The notes under the pieces: model-generated | What the model was told of the DNA's origin: nothing | Seen by the model: only the letters and a program-made list of their open reading frames with translations | Databases searched by the model: none | Assembly (NCBI GenBank): GCA_038501785.1 | Contig: JBAMJR010000097.1 | Coordinates: 2,936,001 to 3,000,000 of the forward strand | DNA length: 64,000 nucleotides | From: Myoxocephalus aenaeus | Lineage: Eukaryota > Chordata > Actinopteri > Perciformes > Cottidae | Direction of reading: 5' to 3' | Program-made: the position numbers and the translations under genes | Part shown: positions 48,851 through 59,860 of the stretch, one piece after another | Numbering within the stretch: the first letter of the stretch is position 1 | How the letters are laid out: each line of letters starts with the position of its first letter

Positions 48851-49725
48851 ATGGTGGACCCTGGTGAGTAACACCGTTCTTTGACAATACTGATATATTT
48901 ATTTGAAAGTACTGATACTTTTATTGATATATATATATAATGTGGATTTCGATGTTGGTCCTCTGTTTCAGGGACTGCAGCGATAGTTGGAGGAGGTAAA
49001 GCCTTCATGGATCGACTGTATTTACTTTTTCAACTGATTAAAACTTAAATGCAAAGTGCCATTTACTACATTTACATCATTCATGGTCCATGTCAAAGTG
49101 GCCTGACAAGTTAGACTACCATGAGCAACACGGTTCTCTCTGCTGTGTGGTCCTCGTGCAGTAGGTGCTGTGGTCGGCGCTCCTTTGCTTCTGGGAGCAG
49201 CAGGTTTCACCGCAGCTGGAGTAGCAGCAGGCTCCATTGGTGCGAAAATGATGTCGGCTGCTGCGATCGCTAACGGAGGAGGAGTGGCAGCAGGAGGGCT
49301 GGTGGCTGGTTTGCAGGCAGCAGGTACACAGCATTCTTTAGTTTTAAAAATATTTTGAATCGAGTGATTTGTATTCATCTTAATAATGATTTGCTCATTG
49401 CTGGAATGATAATCACATCTGCATTTATGTGTTCTATTATATCTCCTTGAAGTATCACAAAACCCTACACAGGTGTCTTGCAAACCTGGAACTGAAAGAA
49501 ACTTCACGTCGTCATAACAGAATATAATGCCACTACTGTGACTAATATCAGTGTTTTATATGCTTTTCATTTGAGAACAAGACTTTCTCAGCTTCTCTGT
49601 AGCTCCATATTCTGATATAAAATGTGTAATCTTGCTCTAAAGGTGCAGCTGGTCTGTCAGGAGCCACGGCAGCTGTGGCAGGTACCGGAGCAGTTCTGGG
49701 ATGGATGGCTAGCTTCTTCGGCTGA
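48851..49725 (+). CDS. isg12: ISG12/IFI27-like protein, gene G (full-length type)
   Basis: Exons 48851-48863, 48972-48995, 49162-49323 and 49643-49725. The 93-residue product starts MVDPGTAAIVGG, then VGAVVGAPLLLGAAGFTAAG, KMMSAAAIANGGGVAAGG, and AAGLSGATAAVAGTGAV ending GWMASFFG. It has the two Gly/Ala-rich hydrophobic blocks expected of the Ifi-6-16 family and both ISRE-like and TATA elements in front. Exon 2 is 24 bp rather than the usual 30 bp but keeps the frame. AATAAA at 49857. It is the best candidate in the array for a normal interferon-induced ISG12. It lies between the acidic gene F and the polar gene H. Confidence 0.85.
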
Positions 49726-50693
49726 AAGTCATGAAGGAACAAGAAGCGTTTAAAATAGTTTTACTTTTGCCAAATGTAGAAGGCAATAACAACTGACATC
49801 AGCCTGTTACATAAGGAGCACTTTGGTCATCTCAGACAACTGACATGTTTTGTTCAATAAATTGATGCAAACTGTGAAATATTCTGGTTCAGTCTTTTGT
49901 TTGTAAATATTTAAATTTCTCATGATCTCCACCTGAAGCAGGTTTAATGCTTTTCTCTTATAGATTTTTCCACCATATTAAACATCTGTTTTGTATTTTA
50001 TATCTTGAAAACAAAAACAAAACTAAAAGAATAAAAGCTTAATTTACATGAGAACTTGACAACAATACTATAAACAACCTGTTATTATGAGAACAGGATT
50101 CAGAACTAAATAACATTCAAACTCATGTTGAGCTGCAGGATGTCTCCATAAGCCTCAACGCAGAACCATCAGCATCATCTCAGGAATGAGGCTGGAGAAT
50201 CATTTTCAGAACTTTTCTGATTGCACATCTTCATTCAACACTTGTTTTGTCTCCTCACTGGAATGTGAGTCATCACATGGTGACAAAACACAGAGCAAAC
50301 AGGACCCCGACCCCTAGTGGAAGAGAGGGGTCGTCACACATGGGACCAACGGCAGTGCCAGAAAAACACTTCTAAACATATTTAGTACTTTTTCATAAAT
50401 TGATTAATCAAGTTTTTGAAACCAATATTTTGCTATGAATCTTTGCATTCATCACTTCAGTCATGAAATGATCATACAGATGGGATTTTAACTTCAGAAT
50501 AATGTAGACATTTTATTGGATTCTTCAGTGATTTCCTCATTTGAAAATGGTTGTAAAAACAATATAAGCAAATATGTATATGATGGTTTGTAAACTATTC
50601 CAGGATTACTCATTTTCTACCTCAGAAATTGTAAATATGTGAGTCTATTTGGGTGAAACGGACTCTGGGGCGCCCTCTTTAGTTCAGATTTAT

Positions 50694-50736
50694 AGTTTCA
50701 CTTTTTGAAGAAACGATACCTAACTATGTATATAAA
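50694..50736 (+). promoter_or_regulatory. ISRE-like element and TATA box of gene H
   Basis: AGTTTCACTTTT at 50694-50705 and TATATAAA at 50729-50736. Confidence 0.7.
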
Positions 50737-50784
50737 CCCCACCAGCACAGTCCAAGGCTCATCAGAACCAGAGCAGATAAAGAC

Positions 50785-51306
50785 ATGGGTTCTGGTGAGT
50801 ATCACTGCTCTTTGACAATACTGATAAATGTATTTGAAAGTACTGATACTTTTATTGATATCAGCTTTTCTTATTAAAAAATAAGTAATGATACTGAAAA
50901 GACTACCATGTACAACAAAGTTCTCTCTGCTGTGTTGTCCTCGTGCAGTATTTTGTTTGGGCGAGAGTCCAGCTGATCTGGGTTTCACCTCAGCTGGGAT
51001 AACAAAAGGCAGCAGAGGAGCTGGTATGATGTCGTCTGCTGCAGTCTCTAACGGAGGAGGAGTGTCAGGAGGAGGTCTGGTGTCTCGTTTGCAGAGAGCA
51101 GGTAAAGAAAATTATTTAGTTTTTAAAATATTTTTAATCTTGTGATTTTCATTTTGTATGTATCTCATAATCTCCAGCAGAACACGTTTTCCTACTTTTC
51201 TCTCCTTGATTTCCCACCATATCAAACAGCTGTTTTGTATTTTATATTTTATAATGTGTAATCTTGCTCTATAGGTGCAACCGGCAGAAGTGGCAGAAAG
51301 TCATGA
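50785..51306 (+). CDS. ISG12-derived polar microprotein, gene H
   Basis: Exons 50785-50794, 50949-51101 and 51275-51306. The same 64-residue protein as genes C, D and E, but separated from them by F and G. It lies 5750 bp after gene E and is followed by its own orphan exon 1 relic and gene I, so it belongs to a duplicated higher-order block. Confidence 0.65.
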
Positions 51307-52159
51307 AGGAACAAGACGCATTTAATTAAAAATACTTTTGCCAAATGTAGAAGGCAATAACAACTGACATCAGCCTGTTACCTAAGGAGCACTTTGGTCA
51401 TCTCAGACAACTGAAATGTTTTGTTCAATAAATTGATGCCTATGAAATATTGTGGTTCAGTCTTTTGTTTGTAAATATTTCAATTTATCATGATCTCCAC
51501 CTGAAGCAGGTTTAATGCTTTTCTCTGATAGATTTCCCACCGTGTCAAACATCTGTTTTGTATTTTATATCTTGAAAACAATAACACAACTAAAATGATA
51601 AAAGCTTGATTTACATGAGAACTTGACAACAATAATCAACAACCTGTTATTATGAGGATTCAGAACAAATAAACATTCAAACTCATGTTGAGCTGCAGGA
51701 TGTCTCCATAAGCCTCAACGCAGAACCATCAGCAGCATCTCAGGAATGAGGCTGGAGAATCATTTTCAGAACTTTTCTGATTGCACATCTTCATTCAACA
51801 CTTGTTTTGTCTCCTCACTGGAATGTGAGTCATCACATGGTGACAAAACACAGAGCAAACAGGACCCCGACCCCTAGTGGAAGGGAGGGGTCGTCACACA
51901 TGGGACCAACGGCAGTGCCAGAAAAACACTTCTAAACATATTTAGTACTTTTTCATAAATTGATTAATCAAGTTTTAAAAACCAATATTTTTTAATGATT
52001 TCCTCACTTGAAAATGGTTGTAAAAACAATATAAGCAAAGATGTATATGAACGGTTTGTAAACTATTGCAGGATTACTCATGTATCCACCTCAGAAATAG
52101 TAAATACGTGAGTCTATTTGGGTGAAACGGACTCTGTGACGCCCTCTTGAGTTCAGATT

Positions 52160-52250
52160 TATAGTTTCATTTAACTCACCAGCACAGTTCAAGGCTCATC
52201 AGAACCAGAGCAGATAAAGACATGGGCTCATCACTGGATATGTTTCTGTA
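52160..52250 (+). pseudogene. Orphan ISG12 exon 1 relic (second)
   Basis: Repeats the 46.6 kb relic: 5' UTR text, ATGGGCTCATCACTGGATA from 52222, then spacer. Here the promoter is also damaged: the ISRE-like/TATA stretch is cut short to AGTTTCATTTAACTC. It lies 5622 bp after the first relic. Confidence 0.65.
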
Positions 52251-52844
52251 AACCTAAAATGAGCTTTCATTTTGACCCAAACACAACATGAAGGGACCTT
52301 GAACTGAGGAAGCTTTGCTGCAGGTGATTACTTTAATATAGAATGAAATACCACCCTCCACTGATAAGAGTTGAGTAATACATCAAGGTGTTTCACAGTT
52401 AAGAGTCATCCACAATTTAAATGAGAGAATGGTGAATTATGTATTTGAACATTAACCGTTGGTACATATTAATATTGAAGACATTTTAAAGATTATTTAA
52501 AATGTTGAAGACATTTTATCCTCAAAGTAGCTGCACGCTTTAGCTGCACGCTTTACATGCTGGAATAATGTAACACTGTTATTATCTAAATACTTAACAT
52601 TGTACTTTACTCTTTACTTTGATCTTGATAAAGCCACCACCTCTGTCTTAAAGATGAAAGTTAGTCCTGAATGCAGGTTTGAAGGAGCAGTCAGAACTAA
52701 ACTGGTTGAGCAACTCTTTAGTGCTTCTGTCTTTTGTCTTTGTTCTTATGTTCCATAGGGATGACCTCCCACCTCAGGAATGGTAAATACTGAGTCTATT
52801 TGGGTGAAGTGGACTCTATGACACCTTTTATTGTTCAGATTTAT

Positions 52845-52889
52845 AGTTTCATTTTTGAAGAAACGATACCTAAATATTTAGTATATAAA
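52845..52889 (+). promoter_or_regulatory. ISRE-like element and TATA box of gene I
   Basis: AGTTTCATTTTT at 52845-52856 and TATATAAA at 52882-52889. Confidence 0.65.
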
Positions 52890-52931
52890 ACCCACCAGCA
52901 CAGTTCAAGGCTCATCAGAACCCGAGCAGAC

Positions 52932-53485
52932 ATGGGCTCTGGTGAGTATCACTGCTCTTTGACAATACTGATAGATTTATTTGAAAGTACTGATACTTTT
53001 ATTGATATCAGCTTGTCTTATTAACAAATAAGTAATGATGTTGATCATGGCAAATGTCGTTGATTTAGCTAAATTAACTGCAAAAAGACTAAACAACAAA
53101 GCTCTCTCTGCTGTGTTGTCCTCTTGCAGTACTTGATGTGGACGAGAGTCCAGCTGATCTGGGTTTCACCTCAGATGGGATAACAAAAGGCAGCAGAGGA
53201 GCTGATATGATGTCGACTGATGCGGTCGCTAACGGAGGAGGAGTGGAAGCAGGAGGTCGGGTGGCTGATTTGCAGAAAGCAGGTAAAGAACATTATTTAG
53301 TTTTTAAAATATTTGTAATCTTGTGATTTTTGTATTTATCTCATAATCTCCAGCAGAAAAAGTATTCCTACTTTTCTCTCATTGATTTCCCACCATATCA
53401 AACAGCTGTTTTGTGTTTTATATTTTATAATGTGTAATCTTGCTCTATAGGTGCAACCGGCAGCAGTACTGGCAAAAAGTCATGA
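52932..53485 (+). CDS. ISG12-derived acidic microprotein, gene I
   Basis: Exons 52932-52941, 53130-53282 and 53451-53485. It encodes the gene F protein with two changes seen: MGS instead of MDS at the start, and Ala for Ser in the SNGGG core (VANGGG). It starts 5640 bp after gene F. Keeping the frame and splice sites in both copies argues against simple decay. Confidence 0.62.
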
Positions 53486-54234
53486 AGGAACAAGAAGCAT
53501 TTAAAATACTTTTACCAAATGTAGAAGGCAATAACAACTTGCATCAGTCTGTTACCTAAGGAGCACTTTGGTCATCTCAGACAACTGAAATGTTTTGTTC
53601 AATAAATTGATGCAACCTATGAAATATTCTGGTTCAGTCTTTTGTTTGTAAATATTTCAGTTTCTCATGATCTCCACCTGAAGCAGGTTTAATGCTTTTC
53701 TCTGATAGATTTACCACCGTGTCAAACAGCTGTTTTGGATTGTATACCTTAAAAACAATGGGAAAAAAACTAAAAGAATAAAAGCTTAATTTACATGAGA
53801 ATGTTCATTCAACACTTGTTTTGTCTCCTCACTGGAATGTGAGTCATCACATGGTGACAAAACACAGAGCAAACAGGACCCCGACCCCTAGTGGAAGGGA
53901 GGGGTCGTCACACATGGGACCAACGGCAGTGTCAGAAAAACACTTCTAAACATATTTAGTACTTTTTCATAAATTGATTAATCAAGTTTTAAAAACCAAT
54001 ATTTTGCTATGAATCTTTGCATTCATCACTTCAGTCATGAAATGATCATACAGATGGGATTTTAACTTCAGAATAATGTAGACATTTTATTGGATTCTTC
54101 AGTGATTTCCTCATTTAAAAATTATTGTAAAAAACAATATGAGCAAAGAGGTATATGATGGTTTGTAAATTATTCCAGGATTACTCATTTTACACTTTAT
54201 CAAATTATGAAATGGTTTGCTCGGACATGAGTGT

Positions 54235-54545
54235 GTCATGCTGGTGGCTCTGTGAAGCTGTTCTTAAGCACAGTGGTGCTTTGAGCTAAATGATGACATC
54301 AGCATGCTCACATCCTCACCAAATAATGCTGACATCCGCATGTCAGCATTATTTGTTGTTTAGCAGGTATAATGTTGACCATGTTCACCATTTTAGTGAA
54401 GCGTAACAGCCTGCTAATATTAGCTAATCAGCACTAAACACAAACAGCTGAGGCAGATGGGTAATTTGTTTTGCAGATGTTTAGTAATGAACCAAAGTAT
54501 TGAGCAATACTCCTAAATCAAATATGAACTTAGACCACATCAACA
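54235..54545. repeat. Dispersed teleost repeat with a perfect hairpin
   Basis: Phrases CAGTGGTGCTTTGAGCTAAA, TTTAGCAGGTATAATGTT, GACCATGTTCACCATTTTAG and GCACTAAACACAAA belong to a repeat seen widely in percomorph genomes (family recalled, not searched). It includes a perfect 16 bp stem, 4-base loop hairpin at 54320-54355. It interrupts the array spacer between genes I and J. Confidence 0.6.
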
Positions 54546-55301
54546 AAAAGCTCAGCAGAGACTGTTCTCCCGTGAATCACAGAATCCTCCTATAGTTTTA
54601 TACAGACACATCTTTTCTCTAAATCTATAACAGCTTGATGCTCATGACTGGATATGTTTCTGTAAACCTAAAATGAGCTTTCATTTTGACCCAAACACAA
54701 CATGAAGGGACCTTGAACTGAGGAAGCTTTGCTGCAGGTGATTACTTTAATATAGAATGAAATACCACCCTCCACTGAAAAGAGTTGAGTATTATATCAA
54801 GGTGTTTCACAGTTAAGAGTCATCTACAATTTAAATGAGAGAATGGAGATTTGAAGAATTATGTATTTGAACATTAGATCAAACAGAAGGTTTCAATAAA
54901 TTATCCCTTTTTCTATGCAATTAGCCGTTGGTATATGAATATAAATGTTGAAGACATTTTATCCTCACAGTAGCTGCACGCTTTTTATGCTGGAATAACA
55001 CTATTATGATCTCTTAAGTATAATTACTTAACATTGTACTCTTTATTTTGATCTTGATCAAATCCACCACCTCCAGGGACAAAACATTATTTTCTTCCAT
55101 GTCTTAAAGATGAAAGTTAGTCCTGAATGCAGGTTTGAAGGAGCAGTCAGAACTAAACTGGTTGAGCAACTCTTTAGTGTTTCTGTCTTTTGTCTTTGTT
55201 CTTATGTTCCATAGGGATGACCTCCCACCTCAGGAATGGTAAATACTGAGTCTAATTGGGTGAAGTGGACTCTTTGACGCCCTCTTTAGTTCAGATTGGC
55301 C

Positions 55302-55351
55302 AGTTTCATTTCATGAGAAATGAGAAATGAAACTCACCCTCAGTATATAAA
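55302..55351 (+). promoter_or_regulatory. Paired IRF sites and TATA box of gene J
   Basis: An inverted pair AGTTTCATTTC (55302-55312) and GAAATGAAACT (55324-55334), with another GAGAAAT run between, then TATATAAA at 55344-55351. Both arms contain the IRF core AANNGAAA. The spacing inside each arm is one base short of the classical ISRE. Probably the strongest interferon-type promoter of the array. Confidence 0.65.
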
Positions 55352-55409
55352 CCCTGCACAGCTGGTCCAGGCTGCAGGCTAGTCAGTCAACTACAGACTA
55401 CAGCAAGAA

Positions 55410-56088
55410 ATGGGGCTCTGTGAGTATCAGTGTCCCTTTCACAATACTGATTTATTTAAATGTGCACTTTTACTTCTATGCTTTTCTTATAAAACCACAG
55501 CAAGTGTCTTTGACTGTAAATGTTGATTTCGGGTTTCATCTTGTGTTTCAGTAACGTTCATCGCTTTAGGCGGAGGAGCAGGTAAGACTTTGAACAGCCT
55601 TTATGAATGAACTGTGTTTACTTTCCCCACAGATTTGAACAGTAACAGTAATTGTAAAGTGGCCTTGACGAAGTATCACACTATAATTAACAACAAATTG
55701 CTGTCCATGTGCAGTGGCTGGTGTGGTCGGGGCTCCTATTGTTCTGGGAGCCATAGGTTTCACCTCAGCTGGCATAGCAGTAGGCTCCATTGCTTCTGGC
55801 ATGATGTCGTCTGCTGCGGTTGCTAACGGAGGAGCAGTGGCAGCAGGAAGTCTTGTAGCTGTTTTGCAGGGATTCGGTAAACACCGTTACTTAGTTTTTT
55901 AAAAGTACTGTGTATGCTATAATATTGTTAGTATCTTTAGCTTGAGGACCTTCCCTGTAGCCCCATATCCTGATGTAATACCTCTTATTGCAGGCGCAGC
56001 TGGTTTGACAGCAGCTGCCAATGTAGCCGCAGCCACCGCGGGAGCAGGCGTCGGAGGAGCGGCGTTAGGACTGGCTGCACTTATTTGA
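55410..56088 (+). CDS. isg12: ISG12/IFI27-like protein, gene J (divergent full-length)
   Basis: Exons 55410-55419, 55552-55581, 55715-55876 and 55994-56088, all in frame, about 98 residues. It starts MGLLTFIALGGGA, then GVVGAPIVLGAIGFTSAG, SGMMSSAAVANGGAVAAGS, LVAVLQGFG, AAGLTAAANVAAATAGAG and ends ALGLAALI. Hydrophobic throughout, as normal ISG12. Its upstream region and 3' UTR differ most from the other copies, so it is an older paralogue. AATAAA at 56215. It is the last intact gene of the array in this window. Confidence 0.86.
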
Positions 56089-56464
56089 AAATCATGAAGG
56101 AACAAGTTCAATTTAAAGCACTTTTTTTTCTCCAACTTTTGCCAATTCGGAGGCAATTGGAAATTGCACCATTGACAGCACTTTGGACTCACAAACAACT
56201 GAGATGTTTTGTTCAATAAATATGTGTAACCTGTGAAAGATGCTGTTTCAGTGTGTCTTCTGTAAATGTTTTCTGTTTCTCATAAGGTCCACCAAAAGGT
56301 TTTGTGGTGGCAAATTTACCGTTGAGTCTTTTTGAGGTGAAATGACGAATATCGTAAAATATAACTCATCTATAAAATAATTTAGTCTTGCAAGACGAGG
56401 CACAGTTATACAGAGTTGCAAGGAGACTGTAGAAGTGAACACTCCAGATAAGAAGTCACACAGA

Positions 56465-57625
56465 AACAACAATTTTCATCCAGGGGCTAAAGACAAGGGA
56501 TTTAAACTATGGGCAGACAAAGGTATTGGCCAAATAGCAGATCTCTTTCAGGAGGGTGTTCTCATGCCATTTGAAGATATTAGAAGACAATTTGACATAC
56601 CTGCTAAACATTTCTTCAAATACCTACAAGTCAGAGACTTCATCTATGAGACCCAAAAAAAGCTCTCAATACCGGTCCTCTCAGCAGTAGAAAACATTAT
56701 GGTAAGCCCTCACCAGAGAAGACTTATTTCCATCTTTTATAAGATTTTGTCTGCTGGGTCACCAGAGACATCAGACTTGCTTGGTGCGCAGACATAGGGG
56801 AGGAGATAACGGAGTCTGAATGGCAAAATATTTGTACCCAATCACAAACACAAACATCTAATTCAGGTTTCAGACTGTTACAGTACAAATGGTCTATGAG
56901 GCTGTATATTACTCTTGAGCTTTTGAATCGTTTCAATGTTAATATTCCTGATGTATGTATTAAATGTGAAACACATAAGGGGACGCTTTTCCATTGTTTA
57001 TGGTCCTGTTCAAAAGTACTGGAATTTTGGAGGATGGTTGTTGAGACACTCTCAAATACATCAAAGGTGGCTCTCCCTATGTGCCCAAGATTGTGTGTTT
57101 TGGGACTCATACCAAAGGACATTAATCTCAGCAGAGCTAACAGAAAGATGGTTACCCTATGCCTACTACAAGCCAGACGGACTATTGCAAAATGTTGGAA
57201 ATCTATACAGAAGCCGACTACCAAAGGCTGGCTAGAGGACATTGTACAAGTTATAGCCATGGAAAAAATAACATATTCACTGAAAGGAAAATATGCACAG
57301 TTTGAAGAAATGTGGACTTCCTTCTTGGACTTTGTAAAGGGCCCTCAATTTCTTAGGGCTCTAAAGTGACCATCCAGTCATTACCCCTGTACAATCGCTG
57401 AGCAACCCACAGTCTAAATACCCCTTGCCAATGTACCAATGAGTGTGCCATCTAGTTTTGAGTGTCATTTTATATAATTTATTTTATTTTTATCATTGTT
57501 TGTATTTGTATTTATTATTGTCTGGTAGCTAGTTTCTTATGTTTACTGTATTTGTAACTTGTTCTTCCTTGAAAGGGAGAAAAAAAAAGAAAATCAAATA
57601 AACACATTTTGAAAAAATTAAATAA
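56465..57625 (+). mobile_element. 5'-truncated L1-like LINE with target-site duplication
   Basis: The C-terminal part of an L1/Tx1-type ORF2. The first frame has KLWADKGIGQIADLFQEG, FEDIRRQFDIPAKHFFKYLQ and RDFIYE; after a frame break near 56795 it continues with RLYITLELLNRFNV, the CIKCETHKGTLFHCLWSC zinc knuckle and a final TSFLDFVKGPQFLRALK before TGA at about 57369. An A-rich 3' end follows. The 15 bp AAGAAGTCACACAGA flanks it on both sides (56450-56464 and 57626-57640), the hallmark of target-primed reverse transcription. Confidence 0.88.
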
Positions 57626-57644
57626 AAGAAGTCACACAGATGTA

Positions 57645-58857
57645 CACTCATCTAAAGGATTATTAGGAACACCTGTTCAATTTCTCATTAATGCAATTAT
57701 CTAATCAACCAATCACATGGCAGTTGCGTCAATGCATTTAGGGGTGTGGTCCTGGTCAAGACAATCTCCTGAACTCCAAACTGAATGTCAGAATGGGAAA
57801 GAAAGGTGATTGAAGCAATTTTGAGCGTGGCATGGTTGTTGGTGCCAGACGGGCCGGTCTGAGTATTTCACAATCTGCTCAGTTACTGGGATTTTCACGC
57901 ACAACCATTTCTAGGGTTTACAAAGAATGGTGTGAAAAGGGAAAAACATCCAGTATGAGGCAGTCCTGTGGGCGAAAATGCCTCGTTGATGCTAGAGGTC
58001 AGAGGAGAATGGGCCGACTGATTCAAGCTGATAGAAGAGCAACTTTGACTGAAATAACCACTCGTTACAACCGAGGTATGCAGCAAAGCATTTGTGAAGC
58101 CACAACACGCACAACCTTGAGGCGGATGGGCTACAACAGCAGAAGACCCCACCGGGTACCACTCATCTCCACTACAAATAGGAAAAAGAGGCTACAATTT
58201 GCAAGAGCTCACCAAAATTGGACAGTTGAAGACTGGAAAAATGTTGCCTGGTCTGATGAGTCTCGATTTCTGTTGAGACATTCAGATGGTAGAGTCAGAA
58301 TTTGGCGTAAACAGAATGAGAACATGGATCCATCATGCCTTGTTACCACTGTGCGGGCTGGTGGTGGTGGTGTGGGGGATGTTTTCTTGCCACACTTTAG
58401 GCCCCTTAGTGCCAATTGGGCATCGTTTAAATGCCACGGCCTACCTGAGCATTGTTTCTGACCATGTCCATCCCTTTATGGCCACCATGTACCCATCCTC
58501 TGATGGCTACTTCCAGCAGGATAATGCACCATGTCACAAAGCTCGAATCATTTCAAATTGGTTTCTTGAACATGACAATGAGTTCACTGTACTAAAATGG
58601 CCCCCACAGTCACCAGATCTCAACCCAATAGAGCATCTTTGGGATGTGGTGGAACGGGAGCTTCGTGCCCTGGATGTGCATCCCACAAATCTCCATCAAC
58701 TGCAAGATGCTATCCTATCAATATGGGCCAACATTTCTAAAGAATGCTTTCAGCACCTTGTTGAATCAATGCCACGTAGAATTAAGGCAGTTCTGAAGGC
58801 GAAAGGGGGTCAAACACAGTATTAGTATGGTGTTCCTAATAATCCTTTAGGTGAGTG
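57645..58857 (+). mobile_element. Tc1/mariner transposon, disabled
   Basis: Inverted ends CACTCATCTAAAGGATTATT and its partner at 58828-58857 are flanked by TA on both sides (57643-57644, 58858-58859). The transposase runs from ATG 57793 to TAG at about 58825 in two frames. It has a helix-turn-helix region (SISQSAQLLGFSRTTISRVY), then WSDESRF, QQDNAPCH and SPDLNPIEHLWD. I count 36 residues between the second Asp and the Glu, more than the 34 of Sleeping Beauty-type Tc1. Damage: TGA at 57811 (codon 7) and a frame shift near 58375. It inserted 3 bp beyond the LINE's 3' target duplication. Confidence 0.92.
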
Positions 58858-58859
58858 TA

Positions 58860-59600
58860 AATAGGGAGTGACCAGGGTGGGGGCTGCATTGGACCTCTTG
58901 CTTTAGGCAATGGCCGACAAAAGAAATGCCAGGTCATCGTGGTCACAAGAAATACTGATTATACATCCTGCCCTGAAGGTATGGCACATGTCCACATAAC
59001 TACTTTATTACTTAACAACAGGTAGTACTTTATTACTTAACAACAGGTAAGCCATTACACAGCTGCTGCATGACCCACGAGTCACCCAATGCATTGATAT
59101 GCACAACAGCTTGTATACCAGTTCACTAAGATAAGAATATAAAGAACAAATAAGAATATTGAATTGTCATTACAGTCGACCAAAAGCTACTGGGTGAGTA
59201 AATGAATGAAAGTGTTCACCGATTAATTTACCTTTTAAAAGATAAAGTAGCTTCTTTTTTTTCTGGCCACAGTTAAGTTGTGGTTCCTCAAACCAAAACA
59301 CTGAGCTGAAAGATGCTATAAAGTTCTAAAGCTGTGCGGAACATTATAGTTCACACACTTGATCCATTGTTATATAGTGATATTATTATGAATGCTACTT
59401 TGCGGTAACAGCAACAAACAACAAAAAGTGTATTTAATGTTTAAAAAAACGTCATTCAGTCAGGAACACTCTCGTCATAGATTTGTATCCATTTATTGCA
59501 ACAAATGGAAATACAGTTTTACCCCCTCTCTTTTTCCCCTCTTCATTGGTTTTTATGTTTTGCGCAGCGTAGTGAAGGTGGAATAGTATTTTAACTATTG
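58860..59600. other. Non-coding stretch
   Basis: No gene. It contains a 24 bp tandem duplication (TACTTTATTACTTAACAACAG, about 59002-59048) and, at 59250-59345, the segment shared with 39310-39425. Confidence 0.6.
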
Positions 59601-59644
59601 ACATTTTGAGACTTTATCTAAAAATGCGTAACATGCATCACTGT

Positions 59645-59860
59645 ATTCATGAGTGGTCGTCCCGCAACCACAAGGTAGCTGGCTCGATCCCCAGTCCCCC
59701 CCATAGCTCACATGCCGAAGTGTCCCTGAGCAAGACACTGAACCCTCAACTGCTCCCCGGGCGCCTCACAGGGCTGCCCACTGCTCCCTATCCAGGGATG
59801 GGTCAAATGCAGAGAAGAATTTCCCCAAGGGGACTAATAAAGTGCATGTTTCTTTTTTTT
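59645..59860 (+). mobile_element. tRNA-derived SINE
   Basis: The head has a B-box-like GGCTCGATCCC. It is followed by the fish SINE body CATGCCGAAGTGTCCCTGAG, CAAGACACTGAACCC, AACTGCTCCCCGGG and GGGATGGGTCAAATGCAGAG. The tail TTTCCCCAAGGGGACTAATA, then AAGTGCATG, resembles the 3' end of the Rex1-like LINE at 61999-63162 (reverse complement TTTCCCTTTGGGGATTAATA). Confidence 0.75.
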
